Source of the DNA: an uncultured Aquimarina sp.
GTDB lineage: Bacteria > Bacteroidota > Bacteroidia > Flavobacteriales > Flavobacteriaceae
NCBI GenBank assembly: GCA_947496705.1
Contig: CANMDW010000007.1
Coordinates: 1 to 64,000, forward strand
DNA: 64,000 bases
Direction of reading: 5' to 3'
A program made the position numbers and the translations under genes. Under the pieces are notes generated by a model, which was not told the origin of the DNA, did not search any database, and saw nothing but the letters and a program-made list of their open reading frames with translations. Below, in pieces: positions 26,607 to 35,316 of this stretch (position 1 is its first letter; each line of letters starts with the position of its first letter).

Positions 26607-27446
26607 CTAGTTGGGATATAAAGTTCTTAAAGCTTTAGTATCATCTCCTTTAAACTCACCATCTTCATTTCCACCAAAACAAGCTAGCATAATCGAAGGT
26701 GCTCTATCTGAAGAATCTGTCCCTGGAATTAACGAGGCCCCAACAGAACCAGCTGATTCACCAGACTGATTACAACTTTGGCGAGTTTTCCAGTCTTGGT
26801 GACGGAATCCAATAGAGTGACCAATCTCGTGAGTTATCACATGTTCAACAACATTAGTTCCAAAACGATCTGTTCCTGCATTAATCTGGATATATTTGTT
26901 TGGCCTACCACCACTAGGGAACCCTGCAGAACCGCCTCCCCCACTCTGGTTATTATTATACACAACCATATCTACATTACTGCTTTGATCTGTACCATAT
27001 GTTAATACAAAACTAAGGTTAATATTTTCCCTGTTATAGTTATTAATTGCCCATTGTAATGCAGTTCGCATAGTACTGGTAAGTGCATTACCACTTCCTG
27101 TCCATCCGGTTACCCTAATGGTACGTCCCTGACTAACCAAATTATTGGTTCGGTATTGTTTACTATTATCAGATGATTTAGCCAAACTTTGTTCTGCAAG
27201 TTTATCCAAAGCTATAATGATATCTCCTGATTGTAAGGCCTTAAAGGCAGGTTGCCCCAGGTGCTGTACAGTGACATATTCTGCCCCAGCCGTATTCACA
27301 CCAGCATCAGACAGTGCCTCCAAATGGGCCTTAGACACCTCTTGACTAACAACTTCTTGTGTTTCGTTACTAATTTCTTCTTTTTGACATGATGTGGCAA
27401 AACCAGCCACGATAGCGCAAAGCGCTAATACTTTGATTTTTTTCAT
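26607..27446 (-). CDS. Zinc metalloprotease lipoprotein, HEIGH type (M57-like)
   Basis: 279 residues. The N-terminus (LCAIVAGFATSC) has a lipoprotein box with Cys20. The catalytic motif HEIGHSIGFRH (HExxHxxGxxH, about 205-215) binds zinc, and the preceding Gly-rich stretch fits the dual-action HEIGH metallopeptidase family. The mature domain is likely about 100-279, with a pro-region before it. It is probably an outer-membrane-anchored or exported protease. Monocistronic on the minus strand. Confidence 0.85.
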   Translation of the reverse strand: MKKIKVLALCAIVAGFATSCQKEEISNETQEVVSQEVSKAHLEALSDAGVNTAGAEYVTVQHLGQPAFKALQSGDIIIALDKLAEQSLAKSSDNSKQYRTNNLVSQGRTIRVTGWTGSGNALTSTMRTALQWAINNYNRENINLSFVLTYGTDQSSNVDMVVYNNNQSGGGGSAGFPSGGRPNKYIQINAGTDRFGTNVVEHVITHEIGHSIGFRHQDWKTRQSCNQSGESAGSVGASLIPGTDSSDRAPSIMLACFGGNEDGEFKGDDTKALRTLYPN

Positions 27447-27969
27447 TTTTAATAAGTTGAGTTTGTGTAATTATAAAATCAAAACAGAATTTTTACCTTC
27501 TATTTTGAATGCAATTATCTAAAAGCTTTGAACTTTCTCGAAATTTTCGGATTGAAGATATGATATTTTTTTTTGATTATTAGTTAAATTTTTAAACTAT
27601 TTATACCAAATACGGTTAAACCGTAAGATTCTTCTAAGGAAAACTAGAAAAAATAAACTTTTAACCAACCCATAAAATCGATTAAATGCATTATTAATAC
27701 ATCAGAAAAACCTGCCAGAAGTCTATTAAATTAATAGGATTTCTAACAAATGTTAGTAAGCTTTAAATATTATCTAAAAACAGAATCAAGAAAGTTTTTT
27801 CTTACATGTCATAAAGTTTAAGTATCTGGAATAATAAGCCTTAGAAACTTTTAATTATTTAATACGCAGATATAACATGATTTCTCAGAAAACCGATAAA
27901 ATCAAACTTATTCACACAAAAAACGCACAAACAGGCGTTTTTCGTTCTATAAATTTTCTATCAGAAGTA
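27447..27969. other. Gene-free 523-bp stretch
   Basis: AT-rich. It carries the promoter side of the metalloprotease gene and, at its right end, a clpS terminator (27919-27942). I see no gene, repeat or RNA motif beyond these. Confidence 0.6.
27919..27942. terminator. Terminator after clpS
   Basis: AAAAACGC pairs perfectly with GCGTTTTT around an 8-nt loop; the T-run on the minus strand follows the stem, so it ends the clpS transcript. Confidence 0.7.
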
Positions 27970-28245
27970 TTATACTATTTCGGCACTAAGGCCTGCATCC
28001 AGTAATTTAGAACATCTTGGCATCAGTTCTTCATATGTTCCTGTCTTCACTGTACATTTTCCCTTATAATGTACCAACATGGCGCATTGTTCTGCCTGCA
28101 GTTGAGTATGTTCACAAGTATAGATCAGCGTTTCTATTACATGATCAAAAGTATTAACATCATCGTTATACAAAACAATTTCATTGTTGCTTTGATCAAC
28201 AGATTTTTCCAGAACCTTTTCTAAAACTTTTTCCTGTGTGCTCAT
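27970..28245 (-). CDS. clpS: ClpS, adaptor of the Clp protease
   Basis: 91 residues. The core ClpS features are present: LYNDDVNTFDHVIETL and the helix HTQLQAEQCAMLVHYKGKC. ClpS delivers N-degron proteins to the ClpA/ClpP-type protease in the cytoplasm. The N-terminal 20 residues (EKVLEKVLEKSVD) are the flexible tail. It follows prmA by 62 bp and precedes a terminator. Confidence 0.95.
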   Translation of the reverse strand: MSTQEKVLEKVLEKSVDQSNNEIVLYNDDVNTFDHVIETLIYTCEHTQLQAEQCAMLVHYKGKCTVKTGTYEELMPRCSKLLDAGLSAEIV

Positions 28246-28307
28246 GACGAAGTACCTCTTTATTATACAAATATAACACTTAGAATATAAAATTGCGAAC
28301 TAAGACA

Positions 28308-29147
28308 TTATTTTAACTCATAAGATGCTGCTATCCAATTATTTCTATGAACACTATCTACGAAATTCAACATGTTTTTTGTGCATGTTTCAGTAATTAA
28401 ATGTAGATCTTCTTTATAAAATCCGCTTAAAAATAACTTCCCGCCAGCATGCAAAGACTTGGTATATTTCTGCATATCATTTAATAATATATTGCGATTA
28501 ATATTGGCAATAATGACATCATACCTTTTATCCTTTAAAAGAGAAACATCTCCTTCATAAATACTAATATTCATACAATTATTACGCTCTACATTCTCTA
28601 CCGTATTCAAATAACACCAATTATCAATATCTATAGCATCTATAGGGTTGGCTCCTTTCATTTCGGCTAAAATTGCCAAAACTCCTGTACCGCAACCCAT
28701 ATCCAATACTTTTTTATCTTTTAAATCAGTTTTCAGCAAATATTGAATCATCATATGTGTTGTTTCATGATGCCCTGTACCAAAAGACATTTTTGGTTCT
28801 ATAATAATATCATATGCTGCCTCTGGCTTTTCATGAAATGGAGCCCTTATACTACAAATACCATCTACTATGATGGGGATAAAATTCTTTTCCCATTCTT
28901 TATTCCAATTCACTTGTGCTATTTCTTCAGAGGTAAAATGTATCTCAAATTCGCCAGAATTCAGCACATAAATATCGTCCAGTATATTGTCTCGCCAATC
29001 CTTTTTCTGAATAAAAGCATTAACCCCTTCTCTGGTTTCTACAAAGCTTTCAAATCCTGCATTCCCCAATTCTGCTATCAGAATCTCGGTAGTGGGTTGA
29101 AGTGGTACAACTTTAAAATAATACCCAAGGTATTTTGTGTTTGACAT
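28308..29147 (-). CDS. prmA: Ribosomal protein L11 methyltransferase
   Basis: 279 residues. SAM-binding motif VLDMGCGTGVLAIL, the PrmA-specific FGTGHHETTHM and post-motif ANINRNILL are present. PrmA trimethylates ribosomal protein L11. The N-terminal substrate-binding domain is about 1-110. It stands 62 bp upstream of clpS, and tpiA is separated by a terminator and a deleted MITE. Confidence 0.95.
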   Translation of the reverse strand: MSNTKYLGYYFKVVPLQPTTEILIAELGNAGFESFVETREGVNAFIQKKDWRDNILDDIYVLNSGEFEIHFTSEEIAQVNWNKEWEKNFIPIIVDGICSIRAPFHEKPEAAYDIIIEPKMSFGTGHHETTHMMIQYLLKTDLKDKKVLDMGCGTGVLAILAEMKGANPIDAIDIDNWCYLNTVENVERNNCMNISIYEGDVSLLKDKRYDVIIANINRNILLNDMQKYTKSLHAGGKLFLSGFYKEDLHLITETCTKNMLNFVDSVHRNNWIAASYELK

Positions 29148-29192
29148 ACCAAAATTTTATTAAAACGCAAAGGTACTCTTTTGTTCAACAAA

Positions 29193-29219
29193 AAAGCATC
29201 CCGATGCCTGGGATGCTTT
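29193..29219. terminator. Terminator between tpiA and prmA
   Basis: AAAGCATCCC pairs perfectly with GGGATGCTTT around a 7-nt loop. It ends the minus-strand tpiA transcript and separates it from prmA. Confidence 0.75.
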
Positions 29220-29226
29220 ACTAATT

Positions 29227-29249
29227 AGTGTCTATTTCCGACCAGACAC
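29227..29249. mobile_element. Internally deleted copy of the miniature element, 23 bp
   Basis: AGTGTCT joined to ATTTCCGACCAGACAC. The right 17-19 bp is identical to the right end of the element at 25961-26122 and the left 7 bp to its left end, so the middle has been deleted. The pentamer TAATT flanks both sides (29222-29226, 29250-29254), as TAGTT does at the full copy. It lies downstream of the tpiA terminator. Confidence 0.65.
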
Positions 29250-29268
29250 TAATTATACTAGATTGTTG

Positions 29269-30018
29269 CTAGATTGCTTTTGCTATTGCAGCAAAACTTT
29301 CGGCATCTAGTGAAGCGCCACCTATCAAACCTCCATCGACATCGGGTTTTGCAAAAATTTCTTCTGCATTATTTGGTTTTACACTTCCTCCGTATAAAAT
29401 AGCTACCTCATTGGCAATTGTATCATTATATGCCTTAGCAATGGTAGCACGAATAAATGCATGCATTTCCTGTGCCTGATCTGGTGATGCTGTCTCTCCG
29501 GTTCCTATTGCCCAGACAGGTTCATAGGCAAGGATTACATTTTTCCAGGCACTTGCATCGATATGAAAAATCCCATTTTTTAATTGGTTTTCTACCACAG
29601 AAAAGTGATTGTCGCTCTTACGGTCCTGTAATTCTTCTCCAAAACAGAAAATCACCATCATATTGTGTTTTAAGGCGGTATTTACTTTATCTGCCAATAA
29701 TGCATCGGTTTCTCCAAAATAAGCCCTGCGTTCGCTATGCCCCAATATCACAATCTCTACCCCAATACTTTTAAGCATATCTGCAGAGATTTCTCCTGTA
29801 TATGCCCCATTTTCTGCCTGGTGCATATTCTGTGCTGCCACCTTAATATCAGCCTGTCTCAATGCTTCTGTAACATTGTATAGATTGGTAAATGTAGGTG
29901 CTACGATAATTTCTGCTTCAGTTTTTCCTAGTTTTGTTTTTAAATCTGATAGTAAAGCCTCTGTTTCTGCCAGGTTCTTATTCATTTTCCAGTTGCCGGC
30001 TACAATTTTTTTTCTCAT
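29269..30018 (-). CDS. tpiA: Triosephosphate isomerase
   Basis: 249 residues, the usual length. Substrate-binding N9/K11 (GNWKMNK), the catalytic His region GHSERR (about 93-99), the catalytic Glu in YEPVWAIGTG (about 166) and GGSV near the C-terminus are present. It interconverts dihydroxyacetone phosphate and glyceraldehyde 3-phosphate. The ABC permease and DoxX genes lie upstream on the same strand. Confidence 0.97.
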   Translation of the reverse strand: MRKKIVAGNWKMNKNLAETEALLSDLKTKLGKTEAEIIVAPTFTNLYNVTEALRQADIKVAAQNMHQAENGAYTGEISADMLKSIGVEIVILGHSERRAYFGETDALLADKVNTALKHNMMVIFCFGEELQDRKSDNHFSVVENQLKNGIFHIDASAWKNVILAYEPVWAIGTGETASPDQAQEMHAFIRATIAKAYNDTIANEVAILYGGSVKPNNAEEIFAKPDVDGGLIGGASLDAESFAAIAKAI

Positions 30019-30078
30019 TAATTTAATATTTATGTTTTTTGGTTAAAAGTGTGGTTATATATTATGAAATGATTTGCA

Positions 30079-31152
30079 TTATACTCGTATTCTTGGATCA
30101 AGCCATCCATATATAATATCGACAAATATATTGATTAGTATAAACATGGTTGCTATTACCAATACAGAACCCATTATTACGGGAAGATCTAATGTATTTA
30201 ATGCATCTACAATCTCTTTCCCCAAACCATTCCACCCAAAAATGTACTCTACAAATACTGCTCCGGCCAACATTGAGGCAAACCATCCAGAAATTGCCGT
30301 TACAACAGGGTTCATAGAATTTTTTAAAGCATGTTTTCTGATAATTTGAAACATCGAGAGCCCTTTTGCCTTTGCTGTGCGAATATAATCCTGGCTCATT
30401 ACTTCGAGCAAAGAATTACGCATCAATTGTGTCACTACTGCCAATGGCCTTATTCCTAAAACTATGGCCGGGAGTATCAGGTTTTTCCATTGTATAAAAC
30501 TTCCTTCACCAAAATCATCTACCTCATATAAACTACCGGTCATATTGAGGTTTGTATACTCGTGTAATACATACCCAAATAGCCATGCAAAAATAATCGC
30601 ACTAAAAAAAGACGGAACACTCATCCCCAAAGTACTTAATAGCTGAATCAACCTATCTGCCCATTGATCTTTGGTTAAAGCACTTATCACCCCTAAAAAA
30701 ATACCTAAGAATATAGCAATTAGAATTGCAGAGATTGCCAACACTGCAGTATTTGGTAAGGTTTCACCAATGACTGCGCTTACTTTTTTTCCATTTTTCT
30801 GAAAAGACTCCCGCAAATAAGGAAACTTAAGTACGATACTGATATCACCTACACTAAATAGTGGTACCGCAGTATATTTTTCTGTACTAAAATGAGAGAA
30901 ATCTTCTTCATCTGTACTATGAAATGAAATAGGAGAAAGATCATTAATATAATATAGATATTGCACAGAAATAGGTTGGTCGAAACCATATTTTTTTCGC
31001 ACGTTCTCTAACTGCTCCTCGCTTTCATTCTGACCCAGCATCATTTGCGCAGGATCACCTGGAAGCATCGTGAACAATAAAAAAATAACCGTAACCACAC
31101 CTAATAATGTGAGTAAAGCATAGCCTATTTTATTGATGAAGTAACCGCCCAT
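30079..31152 (-). CDS. ABC transporter permease, DppB/OppB type
   Basis: 357 residues. A TM helix near the N-terminus (about 10-30), a periplasmic segment of about 90 residues, and five more TM helices with the permease motif (EYIRTAKAKGLS and preceding, about 250-265). DppB-type proteins normally work with a DppC partner, a binding protein and ATPases; none is encoded nearby. In the gene order it lies between the DoxX gene (18 bp) and tpiA (60 bp). The substrate and its partners cannot be identified here. Confidence 0.88.
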   Translation of the reverse strand: MGGYFINKIGYALLTLLGVVTVIFLLFTMLPGDPAQMMLGQNESEEQLENVRKKYGFDQPISVQYLYYINDLSPISFHSTDEEDFSHFSTEKYTAVPLFSVGDISIVLKFPYLRESFQKNGKKVSAVIGETLPNTAVLAISAILIAIFLGIFLGVISALTKDQWADRLIQLLSTLGMSVPSFFSAIIFAWLFGYVLHEYTNLNMTGSLYEVDDFGEGSFIQWKNLILPAIVLGIRPLAVVTQLMRNSLLEVMSQDYIRTAKAKGLSMFQIIRKHALKNSMNPVVTAISGWFASMLAGAVFVEYIFGWNGLGKEIVDALNTLDLPVIMGSVLVIATMFILINIFVDIIYGWLDPRIRV

Positions 31153-31170
31153 TATTCTATTTTATTATAC

Positions 31171-32265
31171 CTAGAGAGATAGTTTTTCTGCATCATTCCA
31201 ATGTAACTTTTCTACAATAGTTCCTTTTTTCAATTTTACAATTCCCGGATTAGAACGCAGAATCGTTTTCAATGCCGTTTCATCGGTTGTATAAAACTCA
31301 AAATTAAGGTTATGTTTTGCCACAACCATAGATATATCAACGGGCGCAGAGGCTGTAAGCCCAATTACATCATACCCTTGAGACCTGGCTTTATCGGTTA
31401 TTTCTTTTATGGCATTAAATCCTTCAGTTTCACTTTTAGATAAATTATAGGTTACTATGATGATCAGGTTTTCTTTTTCGAGAAATGTTGCTGTATGGTC
31501 AACTTCATCTTTTTCAATAGCAAAATCATGAATTGGTGGTTCATATCCTTCATCGATTGTTTCAGTTTCCACTTCAATAAACTCACCCGCTACCTCAGGA
31601 TAGTCTCCGCTAGTGGTAATAACCGTTTCTTCTCCATTCACCTCAAATTTCCAGTGATAGGCAAACTCGGCTTTTGGTGCTCCATCAGGAACCTCCATCC
31701 CTTCTTGAATATTGGTCCCTATTTTATACGCTCTGAAGTCAAAAACCGGTAAATGCATCAACACATAGTATGCAAATCCAAGGCAAGCTGTAAATCCTGC
31801 AAAAACAATCCATTTATGCGCTGCCACTGGCCCAATTGGTGTACTATATTTTCTACCGAAGAACAATACTAAGATCAAGCCAAGTAAGATGATATCTTTG
31901 GTGAAGGATTCCCAGGGGGTTAATGGTAAAGCATCTCCAAAACATCCACAATCGGTAACTTTATTAAAATATGCCGAATAGAAGGTTAGAAATGTAAAAA
32001 ATACGATCATTAATAGTAACGACCACACAGTAAATTTAGGCAAATACCCTAATATAAGTGTGATCCCCAGAATAATCTCAAAAATCACCAAAAAAACTGC
32101 CAGCAGTAAGGCAATCGGAATTAAAAACTCCATATTGAGCACTCCTTCACTAAAATATTCCTGAAGTTTATACGAGAATCCCAGAGGGTCGTTGAGTTTT
32201 ATAAATCCTGAAAACAAAAAAAGTGCCGCTACAACTATTCTTGAGAAGGTAACTAATATTTTCAT
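31171..32265 (-). CDS. DoxX-like membrane protein with C-terminal thioredoxin-like domain (BT_3928 family)
   Basis: 364 residues. Four TM helices (about 8-145) form a DoxX/MauE-like unit with the redox motif TDCGCFGDAL (about 97-107). After a fifth TM helix (about 152-168), residues about 225-360 form a thioredoxin-like fold without CxxC. The family is conserved in Bacteroidota and may handle thiol or redox chemistry at the membrane. It lies 80 bp downstream of the DUF1599 gene. Confidence 0.85.
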   Translation of the reverse strand: MKILVTFSRIVVAALFLFSGFIKLNDPLGFSYKLQEYFSEGVLNMEFLIPIALLLAVFLVIFEIILGITLILGYLPKFTVWSLLLMIVFFTFLTFYSAYFNKVTDCGCFGDALPLTPWESFTKDIILLGLILVLFFGRKYSTPIGPVAAHKWIVFAGFTACLGFAYYVLMHLPVFDFRAYKIGTNIQEGMEVPDGAPKAEFAYHWKFEVNGEETVITTSGDYPEVAGEFIEVETETIDEGYEPPIHDFAIEKDEVDHTATFLEKENLIIIVTYNLSKSETEGFNAIKEITDKARSQGYDVIGLTASAPVDISMVVAKHNLNFEFYTTDETALKTILRSNPGIVKLKKGTIVEKLHWNDAEKLSL

Positions 32266-32345
32266 AATCTAAGCAATAATAAATTTGTAGTAATTTATAC
32301 AAGATAATATTGATTATATCTTGCTTCTTTTAGTTTAACAGTATT

Positions 32346-32927
32346 TTATACATCGAACTCATTTGAACTTTTACTTTTTGTTGCTAATTTTGCTTCTCCC
32401 AAATGGATCATTGCAAACACTGCATAATTGATCATATCCTGATAATTTGCATCGATCCCTTCGCTCACCAAAGTTTGTCCTTTGTTGTCCTCAATTTGTT
32501 TGACCCTTAATATTTTCTGAATGATGAGATCGGTAAGCGAGCTCACCCTCAAATCCCGCCATGCTTCTCCATAATCGTGATTTTTGTTCATCATTAGCTC
32601 TTTGGTAATATGAACATGCTTATTATACAGTTCTATGGCTTCCTCGGGGGTTAGATCGGGTTGTTCTGCAACTCCTTTCTCCAGTTGTATCAACGCCATA
32701 ATACTATAATTGACAATCCCGATAAATTCTGAAACTTCGCCCTCATCTACTTTGCGCACTTCCTTTTCCTGAAGACTTCTGATTCGTTGTGCTTTGATAA
32801 AAATCTGATCGGTTAAGGATGGTAATCTTAAAATTCTCCACGCACTGCCATAATCTATCATTTTTCTGCTAAAAAGATCCCGGCAATTACTAATTATGGT
32901 GTCATACTGTGTGGATGTATCTTGCAT
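32346..32927 (-). CDS. DUF1599 protein with two tandem repeats
   Basis: 193 residues made of two similar halves. DYGSAWRILRLPSLTDQI (about 20-37) and DYGEAWRDLRVSSLTDLI (about 118-135) match each other, as do the paired helices VNYSIMALIQL and INYAVFAMIHL. The family is related to nucleotide-modification domains found in phages and Bacteroidota. The gene starts 82 bp from the divergent folP. Function unknown; soluble. Confidence 0.85.
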   Translation of the reverse strand: MQDTSTQYDTIISNCRDLFSRKMIDYGSAWRILRLPSLTDQIFIKAQRIRSLQEKEVRKVDEGEVSEFIGIVNYSIMALIQLEKGVAEQPDLTPEEAIELYNKHVHITKELMMNKNHDYGEAWRDLRVSSLTDLIIQKILRVKQIEDNKGQTLVSEGIDANYQDMINYAVFAMIHLGEAKLATKSKSSNEFDV

Positions 32928-33008
32928 AGAACTGTTAAATTTTGCGTAAATTTCGCTTTAATATGGGAATTAAAAAAAATTAAGACTAAAAATTACACAT
33001 TATTAATA

Positions 33009-33839
33009 ATGACCATCAATTGCAAAGGTTCCTTAATAGATCTATCTGTACCCAAAATAATGGGTATCCTCAACCTGACTCCAGATTCGTTTTATGATGG
33101 AGGTACCTATAAAAACGAAAACGGGGTTTTACGACAAACAGAGCTAATGCTTCATGAAGGAGCTACTTTTATAGATTTGGGGGCCTATTCATCAAGGCCG
33201 GGCGCAGACCATATTTCTGTTGAGGAAGAAAGAAAAAGAATACTACCCACTGTAAAATTATTGATTAAAGAATTTCCCGAAATACTGCTTTCGATAGATA
33301 CGTTCAGAAGTGAGATTGCCAGATCTTGTGTAGAGGCTGGTGCTGCGATGATTAATGATATTTCTGCCGGAAATCTAGATAAAAAGATGATCCCAACTGT
33401 TGGAGAACTAAAAGTTCCTTACATCATGATGCATATGAAAGGAACACCGCAAACAATGAAATCAATGGATCAATACGATAATTTGATGCATGAAATACAG
33501 TGTTATTTTTCAGAAAAAATTGCTGAAGCCAGAAAACATAAAGTCGATGATATTATTATAGATCCCGGATTTGGATTTGCCAAAAATATATCTCAGAATT
33601 TTGAATTACTCAAGAAACTTTCACTTTTACGACTTCAAGACGTATCTGTGCTGGCCGGAGTCTCAAGAAAATCCATGATATACAAAACCCTAAACATCAA
33701 TCCGTCTGAAGCCCTAAATGGTACAACAGCCCTCAATACGATTGCGTTGCTTCATGGAGCTGCTATCTTAAGGGTTCATGATGTAAAAGAGGCCATGCAA
33801 TGTATCACACTGGTAGATAGGTATCAACAGACATCTTGA
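33009..33839 (+). CDS. folP: Dihydropteroate synthase
   Basis: 276 residues from the ATG at 33009. An earlier in-frame start at 32922 would run into the DUF1599 gene start and add a nonconserved tail, so it was not used. All DHPS motifs are visible: GILNLTPDSFYDGG, DLGAYSSRPGA, IDTFRSEIA, MHMKGTP, DPGFGFAK and AGVSRKS. The enzyme joins pABA and the pterin pyrophosphate in folate synthesis. A repeat-rich 693-bp gap separates it from cdaA. Confidence 0.95.
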   Translation: MTINCKGSLIDLSVPKIMGILNLTPDSFYDGGTYKNENGVLRQTELMLHEGATFIDLGAYSSRPGADHISVEEERKRILPTVKLLIKEFPEILLSIDTFRSEIARSCVEAGAAMINDISAGNLDKKMIPTVGELKVPYIMMHMKGTPQTMKSMDQYDNLMHEIQCYFSEKIAEARKHKVDDIIIDPGFGFAKNISQNFELLKKLSLLRLQDVSVLAGVSRKSMIYKTLNINPSEALNGTTALNTIALLHGAAILRVHDVKEAMQCITLVDRYQQTS

Positions 33840-33973
33840 TATAACCCTGTTCATGTATCATAGGCAAAGACACCTGCCGAAACAATGATTTTTATAAAAC
33901 GTTGCGCAAAAATCGGTAATCCTAAAGCGAAAAAGACAGGCTAGACAGCAAAATTTGCAGGATCACTTAGTAA

Positions 33974-34043
33974 GCAAGTAGGTCGGCTGACAAACTTACA
34001 GGGTTCTTTAACAAATCTACCGGGTTCTTTAACAAATGAAGTA
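33974..34043. repeat. 70-bp repeat, copy 1
   Basis: Begins GCAAGTAGGTCGGCTGACAA and ends AAATGAAGTA. It matches copy 2 closely apart from a few bases near the start and centre. Each copy contains TTCTTTAACAAATCTACCGG followed by a further TTCTTTAACAAAT. Confidence 0.8.
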
Positions 34044-34058
34044 CCCCAACCTACTTAT

Positions 34059-34128
34059 GCAAGTACCCCAACTGACAAACTTACGTGGATCTTTAACAAA
34101 TCTACCGGGTTCTTTAACAAATAAAGTA
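34059..34128. repeat. 70-bp repeat, copy 2
   Basis: Begins GCAAGTACCCCAACTGACAA and ends AAATAAAGTA. It starts 85 bp after copy 1, which is not a multiple of three, so the copies lie in different frames and are unlikely to be a single coding repeat. Confidence 0.8.
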
Positions 34129-34130
34129 TC

Positions 34131-34155
34131 GGGGGGTACTTCAGAAGTACCCCCC
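34131..34155. repeat. Perfect hairpin GGGGGGTACTTC / GAAGTACCCCCC
   Basis: Two 12-bp arms with a 1-nt centre. AAGTACC/GGTACTT occurs at least five times within 34040-34165, so the region is rich in this palindromic core. It has no T-run and no obvious terminator role. Confidence 0.75.
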
Positions 34156-34320
34156 GGTACTTGCGAAGCAGGGTCATTTTATGATCATTATGCCAAATTT
34201 TCAGAACGAGACACCCACATCTTTATAGCAAACTCAAAAGGAGATAAATAGCTCCTTCCTTTTATAAGCTACCGCTTACCTATAAATAATTTCAAATTAT
34301 AATAAGTTCCTTTCTCTTTT

Positions 34321-34475
34321 AAGGGAAAACCTGGCCGGTTTACTTGCCAAAGGTAGGCAAGGCCGGGGTGAGGTTAAAAATCAAAAAAAAACTCTTAATT
34401 AAATGACCTTGCCTTCAGGGAGGTTTAACCAGCTATTTTGAATGCGCCTGGACCAGACGGGCAGGTGCGCTTTTC
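34321..34475. repeat. G+C-rich structured repeat ahead of cdaA
   Basis: Contains CCGGTTTACTTGCC / GGCAAGGCCGG pairs and GCGCCTG / CAGGTGCGC arms. The phrase CCGGGGTGAGGTT recurs (inverted) near 61453 (AGCCTCACCCGG). It looks like a degenerate member of a dispersed intergenic repeat family. Confidence 0.5.
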
Positions 34476-34532
34476 AAGCTTTTCAAAACAGGGTTTCACT
34501 AATTTTTATACTTTTACATAAAATCCTGGGAT

Positions 34533-35309
34533 TTGGAATTAATCGACCTGAGAATACTTGATGTACTCGACATCGTACTTGTTGCCTTTTTACTCTACTA
34601 TATTTATAAGTTGGTTAAAGGCACGGCGGCAATAAATATTTTTATAGGTATCGTCATGATTTATTTGGTTTGGAAACTCACACAGTTCCTGGCCATGCAG
34701 ATGCTAAGTAGTGTACTCGGCGAGTTCATCGGTGTTGGAATGTTTGCCCTGATTGTGGTTTTTCAACAGGAAATACGAAAATTTCTACTCATGATCGGTT
34801 CTACCAATTTTGGAAGACGGCGGAAGTTCTTACGACAATTAAAATTTATCAGAGATACTCCCGAAGATAGCCTTACCGACGTAAAAGCTATTATAGAAGC
34901 CTGCAAAAATATGGGTAATACTCATACCGGAGCACTCATTGTTATTAAAAGAAATACATCTTTGGATTTTGTTAAGACTTCTGGAGATGCTATGGATATA
35001 TTGGTAAATACACCCATATTAGAAAGCATTTTCTATAAAAACAGTCCCCTGCATGACGGGGCGATGATTATAGAAGACAACCACATCGTAGCTACTCGGG
35101 TGATTCTACCCGTTACCAATGACAATAATATGCCTTTACGTTTTGGGCTGCGTCACAGAGCAGCTGTAGGTATTACCGAAAAGACCGATGCTTTGGCCCT
35201 TGCGGTGAGTGAGGAAACCGGGAAGTTATCCTATATTAAAAATGGTGAATTTGTCATCTTCAAAACAGACGAAGAGTTGGTAGAGAAAATCAAAAAAGAT
35301 TTGGTTTAA
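34533..35309 (+). CDS. cdaA: Diadenylate cyclase, CdaA type
   Basis: 258 residues. The start codon is TTG (34533-34535); no ATG upstream in frame exists and the protein MELIDLRILDVLDIVL starts exactly as family members do. Three TM helices (about 12-30, 37-55, 60-80) precede a DAC domain (about 95-250) with the DGA motif (HDGAMII, about 174) and RHR (LRHRAAVG, about 206). It makes cyclic di-AMP at the membrane. The arrangement folP then cdaA recurs in this phylum. Confidence 0.95.
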   Translation: MELIDLRILDVLDIVLVAFLLYYIYKLVKGTAAINIFIGIVMIYLVWKLTQFLAMQMLSSVLGEFIGVGMFALIVVFQQEIRKFLLMIGSTNFGRRRKFLRQLKFIRDTPEDSLTDVKAIIEACKNMGNTHTGALIVIKRNTSLDFVKTSGDAMDILVNTPILESIFYKNSPLHDGAMIIEDNHIVATRVILPVTNDNNMPLRFGLRHRAAVGITEKTDALALAVSEETGKLSYIKNGEFVIFKTDEELVEKIKKDLV

Positions 35310-35316
35310 CTACCTG

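Larger units (their letters stand above)
33840..34532. other. Gene-free 693-bp repeat-rich stretch between folP and cdaA
   Basis: It holds two 70-bp imperfect repeats (33974-34043, 34059-34128), a strong hairpin (34131-34155) and a G+C-rich hairpin segment (34321-34475). A 71-codon open frame (34036-34251) crosses repeat 2 but has no recognisable product. No real gene is supported. Confidence 0.6.

Noticed and set aside
28743..29144. Open 133-codon plus-strand frame inside prmA
   Set aside because: Antisense to prmA; composition explained by the complementary strand.
30079..31152. A complete peptide ABC importer operon
   Set aside because: Only one permease is present; no binding protein, second permease or ATPases lie adjacent.
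34036..34251. 71-codon plus-strand frame across the 70-bp repeat
   Set aside because: Its LTN-GSL repeat comes from the DNA repeat, the first copy is in another frame, and there is no family match.
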